Positions 15,791 to 23,084 are shown, numbered from the stretch's first letter. The stretch is DNA of 33,083 bases from Oscillospiraceae bacterium (GCA_015066635.1 SVOA01000017.1:1-33083); one strand, 5' to 3'. Notes: generated by a model not told the origin, from the letters alone. Translations and numbers: made by a program.

Positions 15791-16387
15791 CTAACACTTT
15801 TTAAAAATCAGCATACAAAGATATGCACTAACAAGCAGAAGTGAAAAATTATACCCCGTTCTTATCAAAACAAACGCACCGATAAAGAACATAACCGCAA
15901 CCGTTACAACCGAAACGGGCATAATAACCTTCTCGGCGGGAAAACTGCATTTTGCATTTATGAATGCCTCGAGCATTCTGCCGCCGTCAAGCGTAAAAAC
16001 GGGCATAAGGTTAAAAGCGGCGATAAGGACATTTACGAGCACGCACTCGAGCATTGTTTTACCCTTAAAAACAAAGTACAGAATTAAAAACAAAACGGCG
16101 CACAGAATGTTGACAAGCGGTCCTGCAAACGCCGTAAAAAAATCGTTCAGATAGTCGGAGCGTATATCGGAGCCCCTGACTATCGTCATCCCGAACGCAG
16201 AAAAGCAAAGAGCTTCGGGTTTATGACGCGTTATCAGAAATGCCGAAAGGTGTCCTGTTTCGTGTAAAAGCGAAAACAGAACACCGAGCCTTATTTCATT
16301 ATTTGCGTTAAAGCACATAAGAAAGGAAACAGCGGCAAAGAAAAGAAAGCTCACTCTGACTTTGATACCTTTGAGCACAAACTCCAT
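15791..16387 (-). CDS. spoIVFB: SpoIVFB-like M50 site-2 intramembrane metalloprotease
   Basis: A 198-residue polytopic membrane protease. The zinc site is His42-Glu43-x-x-His46 (LLHETGHLSAF) plus Asp134 (FTLDGGRML). These positions are within three residues of those in B. subtilis SpoIVFB (His43, Glu44, His47, Asp137). In Bacillus it cleaves pro-sigma-K at the mother-cell face of the forespore membrane. It overlaps the upstream M23-domain gene by one base (TGATG), as expected for the spoIVFA-spoIVFB pair, and a BofA-like gene diverges next to them. Another M50 role cannot be excluded, but length and context fit SpoIVFB well. Confidence 0.88.
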   Translation of the reverse strand: MEFVLKGIKVRVSFLFFAAVSFLMCFNANNEIRLGVLFSLLHETGHLSAFLITRHKPEALCFSAFGMTIVRGSDIRSDYLNDFFTAFAGPLVNILCAVLFLILYFVFKGKTMLECVLVNVLIAAFNLMPVFTLDGGRMLEAFINAKCSFPAEKVIMPVSVVTVAVMFFIGAFVLIRTGYNFSLLLVSAYLCMLIFKKC

Positions 16388-17184
16388 CAGCTGTCAAGCA
16401 CCCACAAGGGGTTGTAGTAAACCCCGTTAATTCTGATTTCAAAGTGCAGATGCGGACCCGTTGCCTGCCCTGTCGAGCCGACCCGTGCCAGAACCTGCCC
16501 TGCCGAAATACTGTCGCCTTCATTTACAAGAAGCTCTGAACAGTGGCAGTAAACAGTAACTATTCCTCCCTCGCTTTTTAAAAAGACGTGGTTTCCCCTG
16601 CCTGCCGAATATCCCGCTTTTTCCACGGTTCCGTCAAAAGCCGCCCTTATGGGAGTACCCTCGGGCGAGGCAATATCAAGTCCCGAATGAAAGCCGTATT
16701 CGTTTGTAACGGGGTTTATTCTGTATCCGAAATATGAGGTAAATCTGTCGCTCTTTATAGGTCTGACGGGCGGAGCGCTCAGATAAATCGGAGAGAACGA
16801 GGCGTTTTCCCTCGGATACAGCAAATCTTCTCCCCCTGCTCCCGTAAGCTCGGTTTCGGTCTGAGAGGCTGTCTCGGCAGTTTCGTCCGTAACAACAGTT
16901 TTCGGCTGAGTCAGAAAGCCGATTACCTCGGAAATTCCGTCGCCGATTTCCTCATAGGTCATATCGTACTGCGCAACCGAGCCCTGATACCATTCCTTTA
17001 TAAACGAAAAAAGTTTTGACTGCGTTTTTGACAGAATTACTATAATTAAAATCAGCAGTGCAAAAACAATTATCTGTGTCCTCAGAACTCTTGAGAGCAT
17101 ACCTCCCGTAACCTCGGTATTGCTGTCGGAGTTTTGGCTTCTGCAGCGGTTTTCGGCTGTATATTCGTTGACTTGGTATTCCAT
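16387..17184 (-). CDS. spoIVFA: SpoIVFA-like M23 (LytM) peptidase-domain membrane protein
   Basis: A 265-residue protein with a cytoplasmic N terminus, one membrane helix (about 36-52), a linker and a C-terminal LytM domain (about 145-260). The zinc-ligand set looks complete: His166-x3-Asp170 (HSGLDI), His214 (YCHCS) and His245-x-His247 (GPHLHFE). It is coupled to spoIVFB by a one-base overlap. In Bacillus, SpoIVFA tethers and stabilises SpoIVFB with BofA. SpoIIQ is another sporulation LytM protein, but the spoIVFB partner favours SpoIVFA. With its metal ligands intact, it may also cut peptidoglycan. ATG 17184 follows CGGTGATG. Confidence 0.8.
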   Translation of the reverse strand: MEYQVNEYTAENRCRSQNSDSNTEVTGGMLSRVLRTQIIVFALLILIIVILSKTQSKLFSFIKEWYQGSVAQYDMTYEEIGDGISEVIGFLTQPKTVVTDETAETASQTETELTGAGGEDLLYPRENASFSPIYLSAPPVRPIKSDRFTSYFGYRINPVTNEYGFHSGLDIASPEGTPIRAAFDGTVEKAGYSAGRGNHVFLKSEGGIVTVYCHCSELLVNEGDSISAGQVLARVGSTGQATGPHLHFEIRINGVYYNPLWVLDS

Positions 17185-17277
17185 AGCATCACCGAAGAAT
17201 AATATGAATTTCTTTTTGTTTTTATTACTGTAATAAAGCGTGTCCCCGTTTCATAAAGATATAGAAAGGGTGATATT

Positions 17278-17532
17278 ATGAAGATAGCTGTTATTTGTAT
17301 TCTGTGCGTTTGCGCGCTTGCAATTCTTATCTCAATGCTCAAAAGCCGACATTTCCTGCCCGTACTGCTGCTTACGGCTCTGCAGGGACTTGCGGCGCTT
17401 TTCTGCGCCGACTTTATTGCCGACTTTATACCCGTCAGTATCGGAATTAACCCCTATACGCTGACGGTTTCCGCGCTCGGCGGTATTCCGGGAGTGATAT
17501 TTATTCTTATAAGCAGTATTTTTTTACGCTGA
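17278..17532 (+). CDS. bofA: BofA-family inhibitor of pro-sigma-K processing
   Basis: An 84-residue membrane protein with an N-terminal helix, a second hydrophobic stretch (about 28-50) and the conserved C-terminal block SIGINPYTLTVSALGGIPGV, followed by a last hydrophobic segment. This matches the BofA family, which in Bacillus holds SpoIVFB inactive together with SpoIVFA. ATG 17278 follows AAAGGGTGA. It is divergent from spoIVFA, with 93 bp between the starts, unlike Bacillus where bofA is by recR. It ends just before the tRNA-Val promoter. Confidence 0.85.
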   Translation: MKIAVICILCVCALAILISMLKSRHFLPVLLLTALQGLAALFCADFIADFIPVSIGINPYTLTVSALGGIPGVIFILISSIFLR

Positions 17533-17536
17533 TGAG

Positions 17537-17565
17537 TTGACAAATCGGTGCGTATTCATTATAAT
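17537..17565 (+). promoter_or_regulatory. tRNA-Val promoter
   Basis: Full consensus TTGACA (17537-17542), a 17-nt spacer and TATAAT (17560-17565), about 11 bp before the tRNA. Confidence 0.88.
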
Positions 17566-17575
17566 ATCACTGCTC

Positions 17576-17651
17576 GGACATTTAGCTCAGCTGGTAGAGC
17601 ATTCGCTTGACGTGCGAAGGGTCAGCGGTTCAAGTCCGTTAATGTCCACCA
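17576..17651 (+). tRNA. tRNA-Val(GAC)
   Basis: A 76-nt cloverleaf with encoded CCA. The acceptor stem is GGACATT / AATGTCC (17576-17582 and 17641-17647), the anticodon stem TTCGC/GCGAA with loop TTGACGT, giving anticodon GAC, and the T arm has loop TTCAAGT. It has its own consensus promoter and a short terminator. Its last 22 bases and the next 7 recur downstream inside the 180-bp repeats. Confidence 0.95.
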
Positions 17652-17658
17652 TAAAAGA
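17630..17658 (+). repeat. 29-bp direct repeat shared by the tRNA-Val 3' end and the tandem units
   Basis: The 29 bases from the T loop through CCA and 7 bases beyond the tRNA recur exactly at 17806-17834 and 17986-18014. Such 3'-end duplications are typical of tRNA-linked recombination, but no integrase is near. Confidence 0.9.
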
Positions 17659-17660
17659 AG

Positions 17661-17687
17661 CACAGTCCTTATGGCTGTGTTTTTTTA
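17661..17687 (+). terminator. tRNA-Val terminator
   Basis: CACAG (17661-17665) / CTGTG (17675-17679), extended by CC/GG with a T bulge, then TTTTTTT. Confidence 0.7.
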
Positions 17688-17704
17688 TTTTGAATTTGCA
17701 AAAA

Positions 17705-18125
17705 GGACTTGAACCGCGTAATAGTCCATCTTTTGCGGTTTGCCGAAGGCAGAGCAAAAGGGACATAGAATCGTTGCCTTTGACGGCAAAGCGAAGCGTT
17801 CGCCGTCAAGTCCGTTAATGTCCACCATAAAAGAGAAGTACGGCTTAATGCCGTACTTTTCTTTTTCTGTATGAATAATCTTTCGGACTTGAACCGCGTA
17901 ATAGTCCATCTTTTGCGGTTTGCCGAAGGCAGAGCAAAAGGGACATAGAATCGTTGCCTTTGACGGCAAAGCGAAGCGTTCGCCGTCAAGTCCGTTAATG
18001 TCCACCATAAAAGAGAAGTACGGCTTAATGCCGTACTTTTCTTTTTCTGTATGAATAATCTTTCGGACTTGAACCGCGTAATAGTCCATCTTTTGCGGTT
18101 TGCCGAAGGCAGAGCAAAAGGGACA
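17705..18125 (+). repeat. Exact 180-bp tandem repeat, 2.3 copies, with tRNA 3' end and terminator in each unit
   Basis: Units 17705-17884 and 17885-18064 are identical at every base, and 18065-18125 is an identical third start. Each unit opens with GGACTTGAACCGC, the reverse complement of the tRNA-Val T arm (17625-17637). It then has a nested hairpin (17724-17764 in copy 1: GTCC/GGAC, CTTTTGC/GCAAAAG, TGCC/GGCA) and a second stem TTGACGGC (17780-17787) / GCCGTCAA (17802-17809). Next come the 29-bp tRNA 3' copy and a terminator (17836-17870). The arms GGACTTGA (17705-17712) and TCAAGTCC (17806-17813) could also pair, excluding the second stem. Open frames across the array are repeat artefacts. 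This array accounts for most of the gene-free interval 17652-18212. Confidence 0.95.
17836..17870 (+). terminator. Terminator inside repeat unit 1 (second copy at 18016-18050)
   Basis: AAGTACGGC (17836-17844) / GCCGTACTT (17850-17858) with loop TTAAT, then TTCTTTTTC. The same structure occurs 180 bp further on. Confidence 0.85.
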
Positions 18126-18135
18126 ACATTTAAGG

Positions 18136-18164
18136 TTGTGTTTTTTTATTTCTTATGCTATAAT
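18136..18164 (+). promoter_or_regulatory. Promoter of the orphan gene at 18213
   Basis: TTGTGT (18136-18141), a 17-nt spacer and TATAAT (18159-18164) with an extended TGC. It starts 11 bp after the last repeat fragment. Confidence 0.65.
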
Positions 18165-18212
18165 GCGAACTTGGTTCTTATATTAAAAGCCAATAAAAAA
18201 AGGAGAAATATT

Positions 18213-18674
18213 ATGAACAATATTCACATCAAATGCATTGATTATAAAGATGACGGACTTGCAAGTTCTTTAATAAAAAGAAAATTAAGCGAACAAAACG
18301 GAATAGCAAATTGCAACATGTTAAAAGGTTTACCGATTCAAATCTATTTAACAAAAACAGGCGTTGCTGTTTCAAGTTTCAAAGACTTCATATGTGAGTG
18401 GAAAATTTTTGACGCTATTGTTGAAAAAGCAAGAGAGTTAGGCGGTACAATGTATAAAGGAGACAGTGCTGCACACAACGGTGCAAAAATCGGCTCTGAT
18501 GAACTGCCTCTTGACACAATTGATTCATTTATCAGCTTGAATTTCTATAACAATAAAATCGGTAATTCGACATTAAGACGCTCAACATATTATTCAGCTA
18601 TTCTTGCATGGGCTGGTATTTGTTCAAACAACCGTTCCAAAGGAAAAGGCGGATATATTGTATTAAAGAAATAA
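18213..18674 (+). CDS. Hypothetical protein, A/T-rich orphan
   Basis: A 153-residue soluble protein that I do not recognise. It begins MNNIHIKCIDYKDDGLAS, has a middle part KGLPIQIYLTKTGVAVSSF, and ends GAKIGSDELPLDTIDSFISL, then a lysine-rich GGYIVLKK tail. There is no signal peptide or membrane helix. ATG 18213 follows AAAGGAGA; the frame extends upstream into the repeats, but that part is not real. Codon use is clearly more A/T-rich (AAA, TTA, AGA, ATA) than in neighbours on either side, and it stands directly after the tRNA-linked repeats, so recent acquisition is likely. It has its own promoter. The function is open. Confidence 0.7.
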   Translation: MNNIHIKCIDYKDDGLASSLIKRKLSEQNGIANCNMLKGLPIQIYLTKTGVAVSSFKDFICEWKIFDAIVEKARELGGTMYKGDSAAHNGAKIGSDELPLDTIDSFISLNFYNNKIGNSTLRRSTYYSAILAWAGICSNNRSKGKGGYIVLKK

Positions 18675-18728
18675 TATGCCTTTAACTATATTATATACTT
18701 TGACTTTATTAACGAAACGGAAAGAAAT

Positions 18729-20126
18729 ATGGAAAAAACAGGTCTTAAAAGTAAATATATAGGCGACCGTGCCTTTTATAAAAGAGTGCTTGCGATAGCC
18801 GTTCCGATTATGATTCAGACGGGCATAACAAACTTTGTCAGTCTGCTTGACAACATAATGGTCGGAAGAATCGGTACAGAGCAGATGAGCGGTGTTGCGA
18901 TAGTTAACCAGCTTATTTTCGTATTCTATCTGTGCATATTCGGAGGCTTTGCAGGTGCCGGAATTTTTACTGCACAGTACTACGGAAGCAATGACGAGGA
19001 AGGAATACGGCACACCTTCCGCTATAAATTCTGGATGGGCTTAACCCTTGTGTGCGCCGCGTGTCTTATCTTAACTTTCTTCGGAGACAGCTTAATTTCG
19101 CTTTATCTCAAGGGTACGGACGACGGAGGCAACACAGCCGCCACTCTTGTCTACGGCAGAGAGTATCTTCAGATAATGCTGCTCGGACTGCCCGCATTTG
19201 CAGGAGTTCAGATGTACGCCAACACCCTGCGCGAATGCGGAGAAACCGTAGTTCCCATGCGTTCGGGTCTTATTGCAGTATGCGTTAACCTTGTTTTCAA
19301 TTACCTGCTTATTTACGGAAAGTTCGGTTTCCCCGTGCTCGGAGTCAAGGGTGCGGCAATAGCAACGGTGCTCTCAAGATTTGTCGAGCTTTCGGTGGTC
19401 GCAGTGTGGAGCCACAGGCATCCCGATAAATGCCCGTACATAAAGGGCGTTTATTCAACTATGCGTGTACCGTTCAGGCTGGTAAATAAATTCTTTGTTA
19501 CCGGCTCTCCCCTGCTTGTCAACGAAGCTCTCTGGTCGGCAGGTATGGCTATGCTGACTCAGTGTTATTCGCTGCGCGGACTTAATGTAGTTGCGGCGCA
19601 AAATATTTCAAACACTGCAGCAAATGTCTTTAATGTTGTCTTTTTTGCCATGGGAGATGCCATCGCGATTATTGTCGGTCAGCACCTCGGCGCAAAACGG
19701 TATGAGCAAGCCAAAGATGAGGACAGAAAAATTATTGCCTTTGCAGTTTTTCTCGGCGCAATTATCGGTCTTGTCATTTTCTCAACCTCGCACCTTTTCC
19801 CGATGATTTACAACACAACCCCTGAGGCAAAGAGAATTGCGGCACAGTTTTTATGCGTTCAGGCACTCGTAACACCTCAGATAGCGCTTATGCACACAAC
19901 TTATTTCACTCTGCGTTCGGGAGGCAAAACAATAGTAACCTTCCTTTTTGACAGCGTGTATATGTGGGTTGTCAGCGTGCCCATCGCCTTTGTGCTCAGC
20001 AGGTTTACGGGGCTGTATGTTATCTGGATATTCCTGATAATGCATTCGGCTGATTTGCTCAAATGCGTGCTCGGAATTATTCTTGTCAAAAAAGGCGTAT
20101 GGATGAATAACATTGTAGGCAAATAA
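18729..20126 (+). CDS. MATE-family efflux transporter
   Basis: A 465-residue membrane protein with twelve predicted helices in two MatE halves (about 15-185 and 245-415). The first half starts LAIAVPIMIQTGITNFVSLLDNIMVGRIGTEQ in content, with the characteristic NIMVGRIGTEQMSGVAIVNQ block. The second half has NISNTAANVFNVVFFAMGDA and IIVGQHLGAKRYEQA. The family exports drugs or metabolites using Na+ or H+ gradients. ATG 18729 follows a weak GGAAAG site. The gene stands alone and ends at a bidirectional terminator. The substrate is unknown. Confidence 0.93.
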   Translation: MEKTGLKSKYIGDRAFYKRVLAIAVPIMIQTGITNFVSLLDNIMVGRIGTEQMSGVAIVNQLIFVFYLCIFGGFAGAGIFTAQYYGSNDEEGIRHTFRYKFWMGLTLVCAACLILTFFGDSLISLYLKGTDDGGNTAATLVYGREYLQIMLLGLPAFAGVQMYANTLRECGETVVPMRSGLIAVCVNLVFNYLLIYGKFGFPVLGVKGAAIATVLSRFVELSVVAVWSHRHPDKCPYIKGVYSTMRVPFRLVNKFFVTGSPLLVNEALWSAGMAMLTQCYSLRGLNVVAAQNISNTAANVFNVVFFAMGDAIAIIVGQHLGAKRYEQAKDEDRKIIAFAVFLGAIIGLVIFSTSHLFPMIYNTTPEAKRIAAQFLCVQALVTPQIALMHTTYFTLRSGGKTIVTFLFDSVYMWVVSVPIAFVLSRFTGLYVIWIFLIMHSADLLKCVLGIILVKKGVWMNNIVGK

Positions 20127-20131
20127 AAAAC

Positions 20132-20166
20132 GGCTGACACTTTTCGGTGTCAGCCATAATTTTTTC
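20132..20166. terminator. Bidirectional terminator after the MATE gene
   Basis: GGCTGACAC (20132-20140) / GTGTCAGCC (20147-20155), loop TTTTCG, then ATAATTTTTT on plus and TTTTTTATTT on minus. Confidence 0.88.
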
Positions 20167-20169
20167 TGT

Positions 20170-20730
20170 TTATCTGACGAATTCGTAGCTTCTGATAATC
20201 TTATCAACCTCATTGACAACGGCTACAAAAATGTCCTTGCCGAGTATTGCAAAATTTTCGTCCGAGGTCTTGCGGCAAAGCATTGCAAAGGTGTTGCCCA
20301 CCTCGGTAAGCACGTCGTCCTTTTTAACGGCGAGATAGTAAAAGCTGTACTCTACGCCGTCGTTGAATTCCTCGTAAAAGTCGCCTGCGTTTTTGACGAT
20401 TTTATCGTAAATCGTGTTTATTGCCGTACTCTTTGTCAGAGTGTTTGGCAAAAGTCTGTTGATACAGTATTCGGCGGTAAAGAACACAAGAATCTTAATC
20501 TGAAAAATAACCTTTTCGGAGTAATTGAGAGGTCCTACCTCCTCCTCAAGCGAAGCGCGAAGCTCCTCTGTGTTGAGAAATCTGTCGGCGAGATAATTGC
20601 CTAAATCATATGCGCGCTGAGTGTTTCCGTTAACTCTCTGGGCGTTCATTTCCTCAATCAGAGCTATGCTGTCGTCGGTATTTTTCTTTGCCGATTTGCC
20701 TTGAAAAATCTTAATATCACTGTCTTCCAT
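20170..20730 (-). CDS. Conserved-looking hypothetical protein, helical
   Basis: A 186-residue soluble, mostly helical protein. It starts MEDSDIKIFQGKSAKKNTDD and carries a region rich in aromatic residues (VFFTAEYCINRLLP, then YEEFNDGVEYSFYYLAVKK). There is no signal peptide and no known catalytic motif that I can see. ATG 20730 follows GGAGGG. It lies 20 bp after the PHP-fold gene on the same strand and probably shares its transcript and promoter. The function is unknown. Confidence 0.75.
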   Translation of the reverse strand: MEDSDIKIFQGKSAKKNTDDSIALIEEMNAQRVNGNTQRAYDLGNYLADRFLNTEELRASLEEEVGPLNYSEKVIFQIKILVFFTAEYCINRLLPNTLTKSTAINTIYDKIVKNAGDFYEEFNDGVEYSFYYLAVKKDDVLTEVGNTFAMLCRKTSDENFAILGKDIFVAVVNEVDKIIRSYEFVR

Positions 20731-20750
20731 TGTTTACCCTCCGAAATGCC

Positions 20751-21632
20751 TTACTCTGCCGCTTCCTCGGCAGCCTTCTGAGCTTTTTTCTGAAGTCTCT
20801 TTTGTCTTGCCTTATAGCTTGCGAGCTTGGAAACCGTATCCTCGGGCATACCGCAGTCGCCGACCGAGATAACCCTCTCGCTGTACTTACCCTTGAAGCC
20901 CGAGCCTCCCGTTGCGACAAGCTTGGCTTTTGTAACGAGCTTTTTAAGCTCTGCCTGCTGCTGCTCGTCAGCTGAAGGGTGCCATACCTCAACACCGTCA
21001 AGACCCATATCAATAAATTCCTGAATTCTGTCGGCTACGCCGTACTTATACGGAGCAGAGAGAACCGCAAGTCCGCCTGCGTCGTGAATTGCGCCGATAA
21101 CCTCGGGAACCTCGGGGAATTTTGAGTGAGAAATAATATTCTCCGGCGAAGCTTCCGAGAACAGTTTGTCATAGAGCTCGCCGTAAATCGAATTTGTATA
21201 GCCGCACTCCATAAGAGCCTGCATAATATGCTGTTTGTAAATGTTTGTCGAGCCCGTTGCGCATTTAACGACAAATTCGGTAGTAATGGGAAACTGCCTT
21301 GCCGCTTTGAGCATCATAATATGCGCCGCCTTTTTACGGGCAAGCTGATTTCTGTGGCAGAGTCCCTCAAGTCTGTCGGGCGTGTCGCACAGATAGCAGA
21401 GAATACGGATATTTCTGCCGGTTTTTGAATCGTGCGCAGAAATCTCAACTCCGGGTATAACGTTAACGCCGAAACGCTCGCCGATAATCTTGCCTCTGAC
21501 AGTACCTGCCAGACAGTCAATATCGGTAATGGCAATAGTTTCGACTCCTCTTTTTTTTGCAAGCAAAATAAGGTCCTCTATGCCTAAAGAACCGTTTGAA
21601 AGCTTTGTGTAACAGTGTAAATCCGCGCTCAT
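20751..21632 (-). CDS. PHP-fold protein with most metal ligands lost
   Basis: A 293-residue protein with the overall plan of YciV/RNase AM-type PHP phosphoesterases: DLHCYTKLSNG (4-14), AITDID (34-39), PGVEIS (60-65), NIRILCYL (74-81), DAGGLAVLSAPY (184-195) and TGGSGFKG (241-248). In active members these read DLHxHTxxSDG, TDHD, VHILGY, AHP and GSDFHG. Here the second His is Tyr8, Asp is Asn13, His is Ile38, His is Arg76, His is Ser192, and the last Asp/His are Gly245/Lys247. Only His6 and Glu63 stay. The fold is therefore probably kept without the usual metal-dependent activity. ATG 21632 is chosen because CAGGAGGG lies just before it; the frame runs 8 residues further. Confidence 0.82.
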   Translation of the reverse strand: MSADLHCYTKLSNGSLGIEDLILLAKKRGVETIAITDIDCLAGTVRGKIIGERFGVNVIPGVEISAHDSKTGRNIRILCYLCDTPDRLEGLCHRNQLARKKAAHIMMLKAARQFPITTEFVVKCATGSTNIYKQHIMQALMECGYTNSIYGELYDKLFSEASPENIISHSKFPEVPEVIGAIHDAGGLAVLSAPYKYGVADRIQEFIDMGLDGVEVWHPSADEQQQAELKKLVTKAKLVATGGSGFKGKYSERVISVGDCGMPEDTVSKLASYKARQKRLQKKAQKAAEEAAE

Positions 21633-21727
21633 TTTACCCTCCTGAATATTTGACATTTAGTTCTTCCCTGTACAATAATGTGATTTTTGTTGATTTGAGC
21701 ATAAAATACGTCAATAATATCATATTT

Positions 21728-21756
21728 ATTTTAACATTATTGCAAAATTAAATCAA
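21728..21756 (-). promoter_or_regulatory. Promoter of the PHP-fold / hypothetical operon
   Basis: On the minus strand: TTGATT (21756-21751), a 17-nt spacer and TAAAAT (21733-21728). A leader of about 90 nt follows before the ATG at 21632. Confidence 0.5.
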
Positions 21757-21791
21757 GTCTTTTTTTAAAAGTGTCCGCCGCAAAATAAGTG

Positions 21792-21821
21792 TTGACAAGA
21801 TGCCTTTGCTGTGTGTATAAT
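21792..21821 (+). promoter_or_regulatory. tRNA-Thr(GGT) promoter
   Basis: TTGACA (21792-21797), an 18-nt spacer and TATAAT (21816-21821), 17 bp before the tRNA. Confidence 0.85.
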
Positions 21822-21838
21822 ATCTCTTGCGAATAAAC

Positions 21839-21914
<76 letters not shown>

Positions 21915-21916
21915 AC

Positions 21917-21955
21917 AAAAAACGGTTTTCCCGACAGGAAAGCCGTTTTTTGTTT
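21917..21955 (+). terminator. tRNA-Thr(GGT) terminator
   Basis: AACGGTTTTCC (21921-21931) / GGAAAGCCGTT (21937-21947), one G-T pair in the stem, 5-nt loop CGACA, then TTTTTTG. Confidence 0.85.
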
Positions 21956-22019
21956 ATTAAATTGTAAGACTTGCATTATATATGGTATATATTATATTAA
22001 ATAATTGTAATTATTTACA

Positions 22020-22048
22020 TTGACACTTTTTCTTCAAAAGTCTATAAT
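22020..22048 (+). promoter_or_regulatory. Strong consensus promoter for the LRR protein and peptide genes
   Basis: TTGACA (22020-22025), a 17-nt spacer and TATAAT (22043-22048), a full consensus that suggests high expression. Confidence 0.88.
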
Positions 22049-22086
22049 ATTGTATAGGATAAATGTTTATTGAGGAGGAATTTTTT

Positions 22087-23058
22087 ATGAAGAAAACATT
22101 ATCGGTTATCTTATCATTGGTTTTAGTTGTTACAATGTTCGCGTCTATGACGGTTTCGTCATTTGCAGCCAATATCGTAAGCGGCGACTATGAGTACACT
22201 CTCGACGAGAGCGGCAACGCCATTATTCAGAAGTACAACGGCACAGCTACCGAGCTTGTTATCGCAAGCGAGCTTGACGGACACCCCGTTACCACTATTG
22301 AGAAGTACGCATTCAGATACAACAACACGCTTGAGAAGGTTACCTTCCCCACCAGCATTACCGAGGTCAAGATGTACGCTTTCTACAAGCATCCCAAGCT
22401 TCAGGAAATCATTATCCCCGACACTCTTACAACTATCGGTAACTATGCTTTCTACGGTCTTAACGCACTCATCAGAGTTTACTGCGAGCCCGGCTCTCCT
22501 GCGGCTGAATATCCGTGGGGCAGCAACGTTGAGGTTCTTGACATTGCTCTGCTTGCAGTACCGAAGGTTGCTTACAGCTCATCACAGATAAAGATGAAGC
22601 CCACAAGCGAAACAACCGTTGCGGACGAATTCCAGCTCAGAGTAGTTTCGGTAATTACCGATGAGGACTGGGACGCATACTTTGCAAACACGGGCAGCGC
22701 TTCGGCTACGTCAAACACGATTACCGAGCTCGGCGTTGTTGCGGCGGCAAGCGATACTTTTGACTACGACACGGCAAAAACAGTTGCCAACGGCGCTCAG
22801 GTTGCAGGCTATTCGGTAAAGGGTACCGATTATATTCAGAAGTCGGGAGCAAGCACAAATGCGTTCTTCGGCACGATATTCAAGATGAGCCACTCACAGC
22901 AGACAAATGATATAAAATTCATTTGCTATGTAAAATATCTTGACAGTAATGAAAATTCTGCTATAATCTTCTATGAAGCAGTTGCAACCGCAGCGGTAGC
23001 ATCAAATTACAGCAACTACGTTGCGCAGTATCTTGCAACTTATCCCTATAACGGCTAA
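22087..23058 (+). CDS. Secreted leucine-rich-repeat (BspA-like) protein
   Basis: A 323-residue exported protein. Residues 1-27 form a signal peptide (MKKTLSVILSLVLVVTMFAS, cleavage likely after SSFA). Residues about 45-140 hold BspA-type (LRR_5) repeats of about 23 residues, for example ITEVKMYAFYKHPKLQEIII and LTTIGNYAFYGLNALIRVYC. The C-terminal about 160 residues form a separate domain that I do not recognise, rich in Ser, Thr and Ala. No membrane anchor, LPXTG or dockerin motif is seen, so it is probably released or bound non-covalently. ATG 22087 follows GAGGAGGAA; a frame extends 8 residues upstream through that site. A perfect promoter and a 39-residue peptide gene 26 bases downstream form one operon. 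Confidence 0.85.
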   Translation: MKKTLSVILSLVLVVTMFASMTVSSFAANIVSGDYEYTLDESGNAIIQKYNGTATELVIASELDGHPVTTIEKYAFRYNNTLEKVTFPTSITEVKMYAFYKHPKLQEIIIPDTLTTIGNYAFYGLNALIRVYCEPGSPAAEYPWGSNVEVLDIALLAVPKVAYSSSQIKMKPTSETTVADEFQLRVVSVITDEDWDAYFANTGSASATSNTITELGVVAAASDTFDYDTAKTVANGAQVAGYSVKGTDYIQKSGASTNAFFGTIFKMSHSQQTNDIKFICYVKYLDSNENSAIIFYEAVATAAVASNYSNYVAQYLATYPYNG

Positions 23059-23084
23059 TTAAAGTAAAGGAGACAGATAAGAGA

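Noticed and set aside
17806-18014. Additional tRNA-Val genes in the repeats
   Set aside because: Only the T-arm remnant and acceptor 3' strand are copied; the D arm and anticodon arm are missing.
17669-18089. Minus-strand frames of 106 and 134 codons with internal protein repeats
   Set aside because: They arise only from the 180-bp DNA repeat (a multiple of three) and run against terminators and tRNA fragments; no start signal is seen.
17705-18125. CRISPR array
   Set aside because: Repeat and spacer are not distinct: the whole 180-bp unit is identical, and no cas gene is near.
17576-18674. Complete integrative element at tRNA-Val
   Set aside because: The duplicated tRNA 3' end is suggestive, but no integrase, excisionase, relaxase or phage gene lies in or near the interval.
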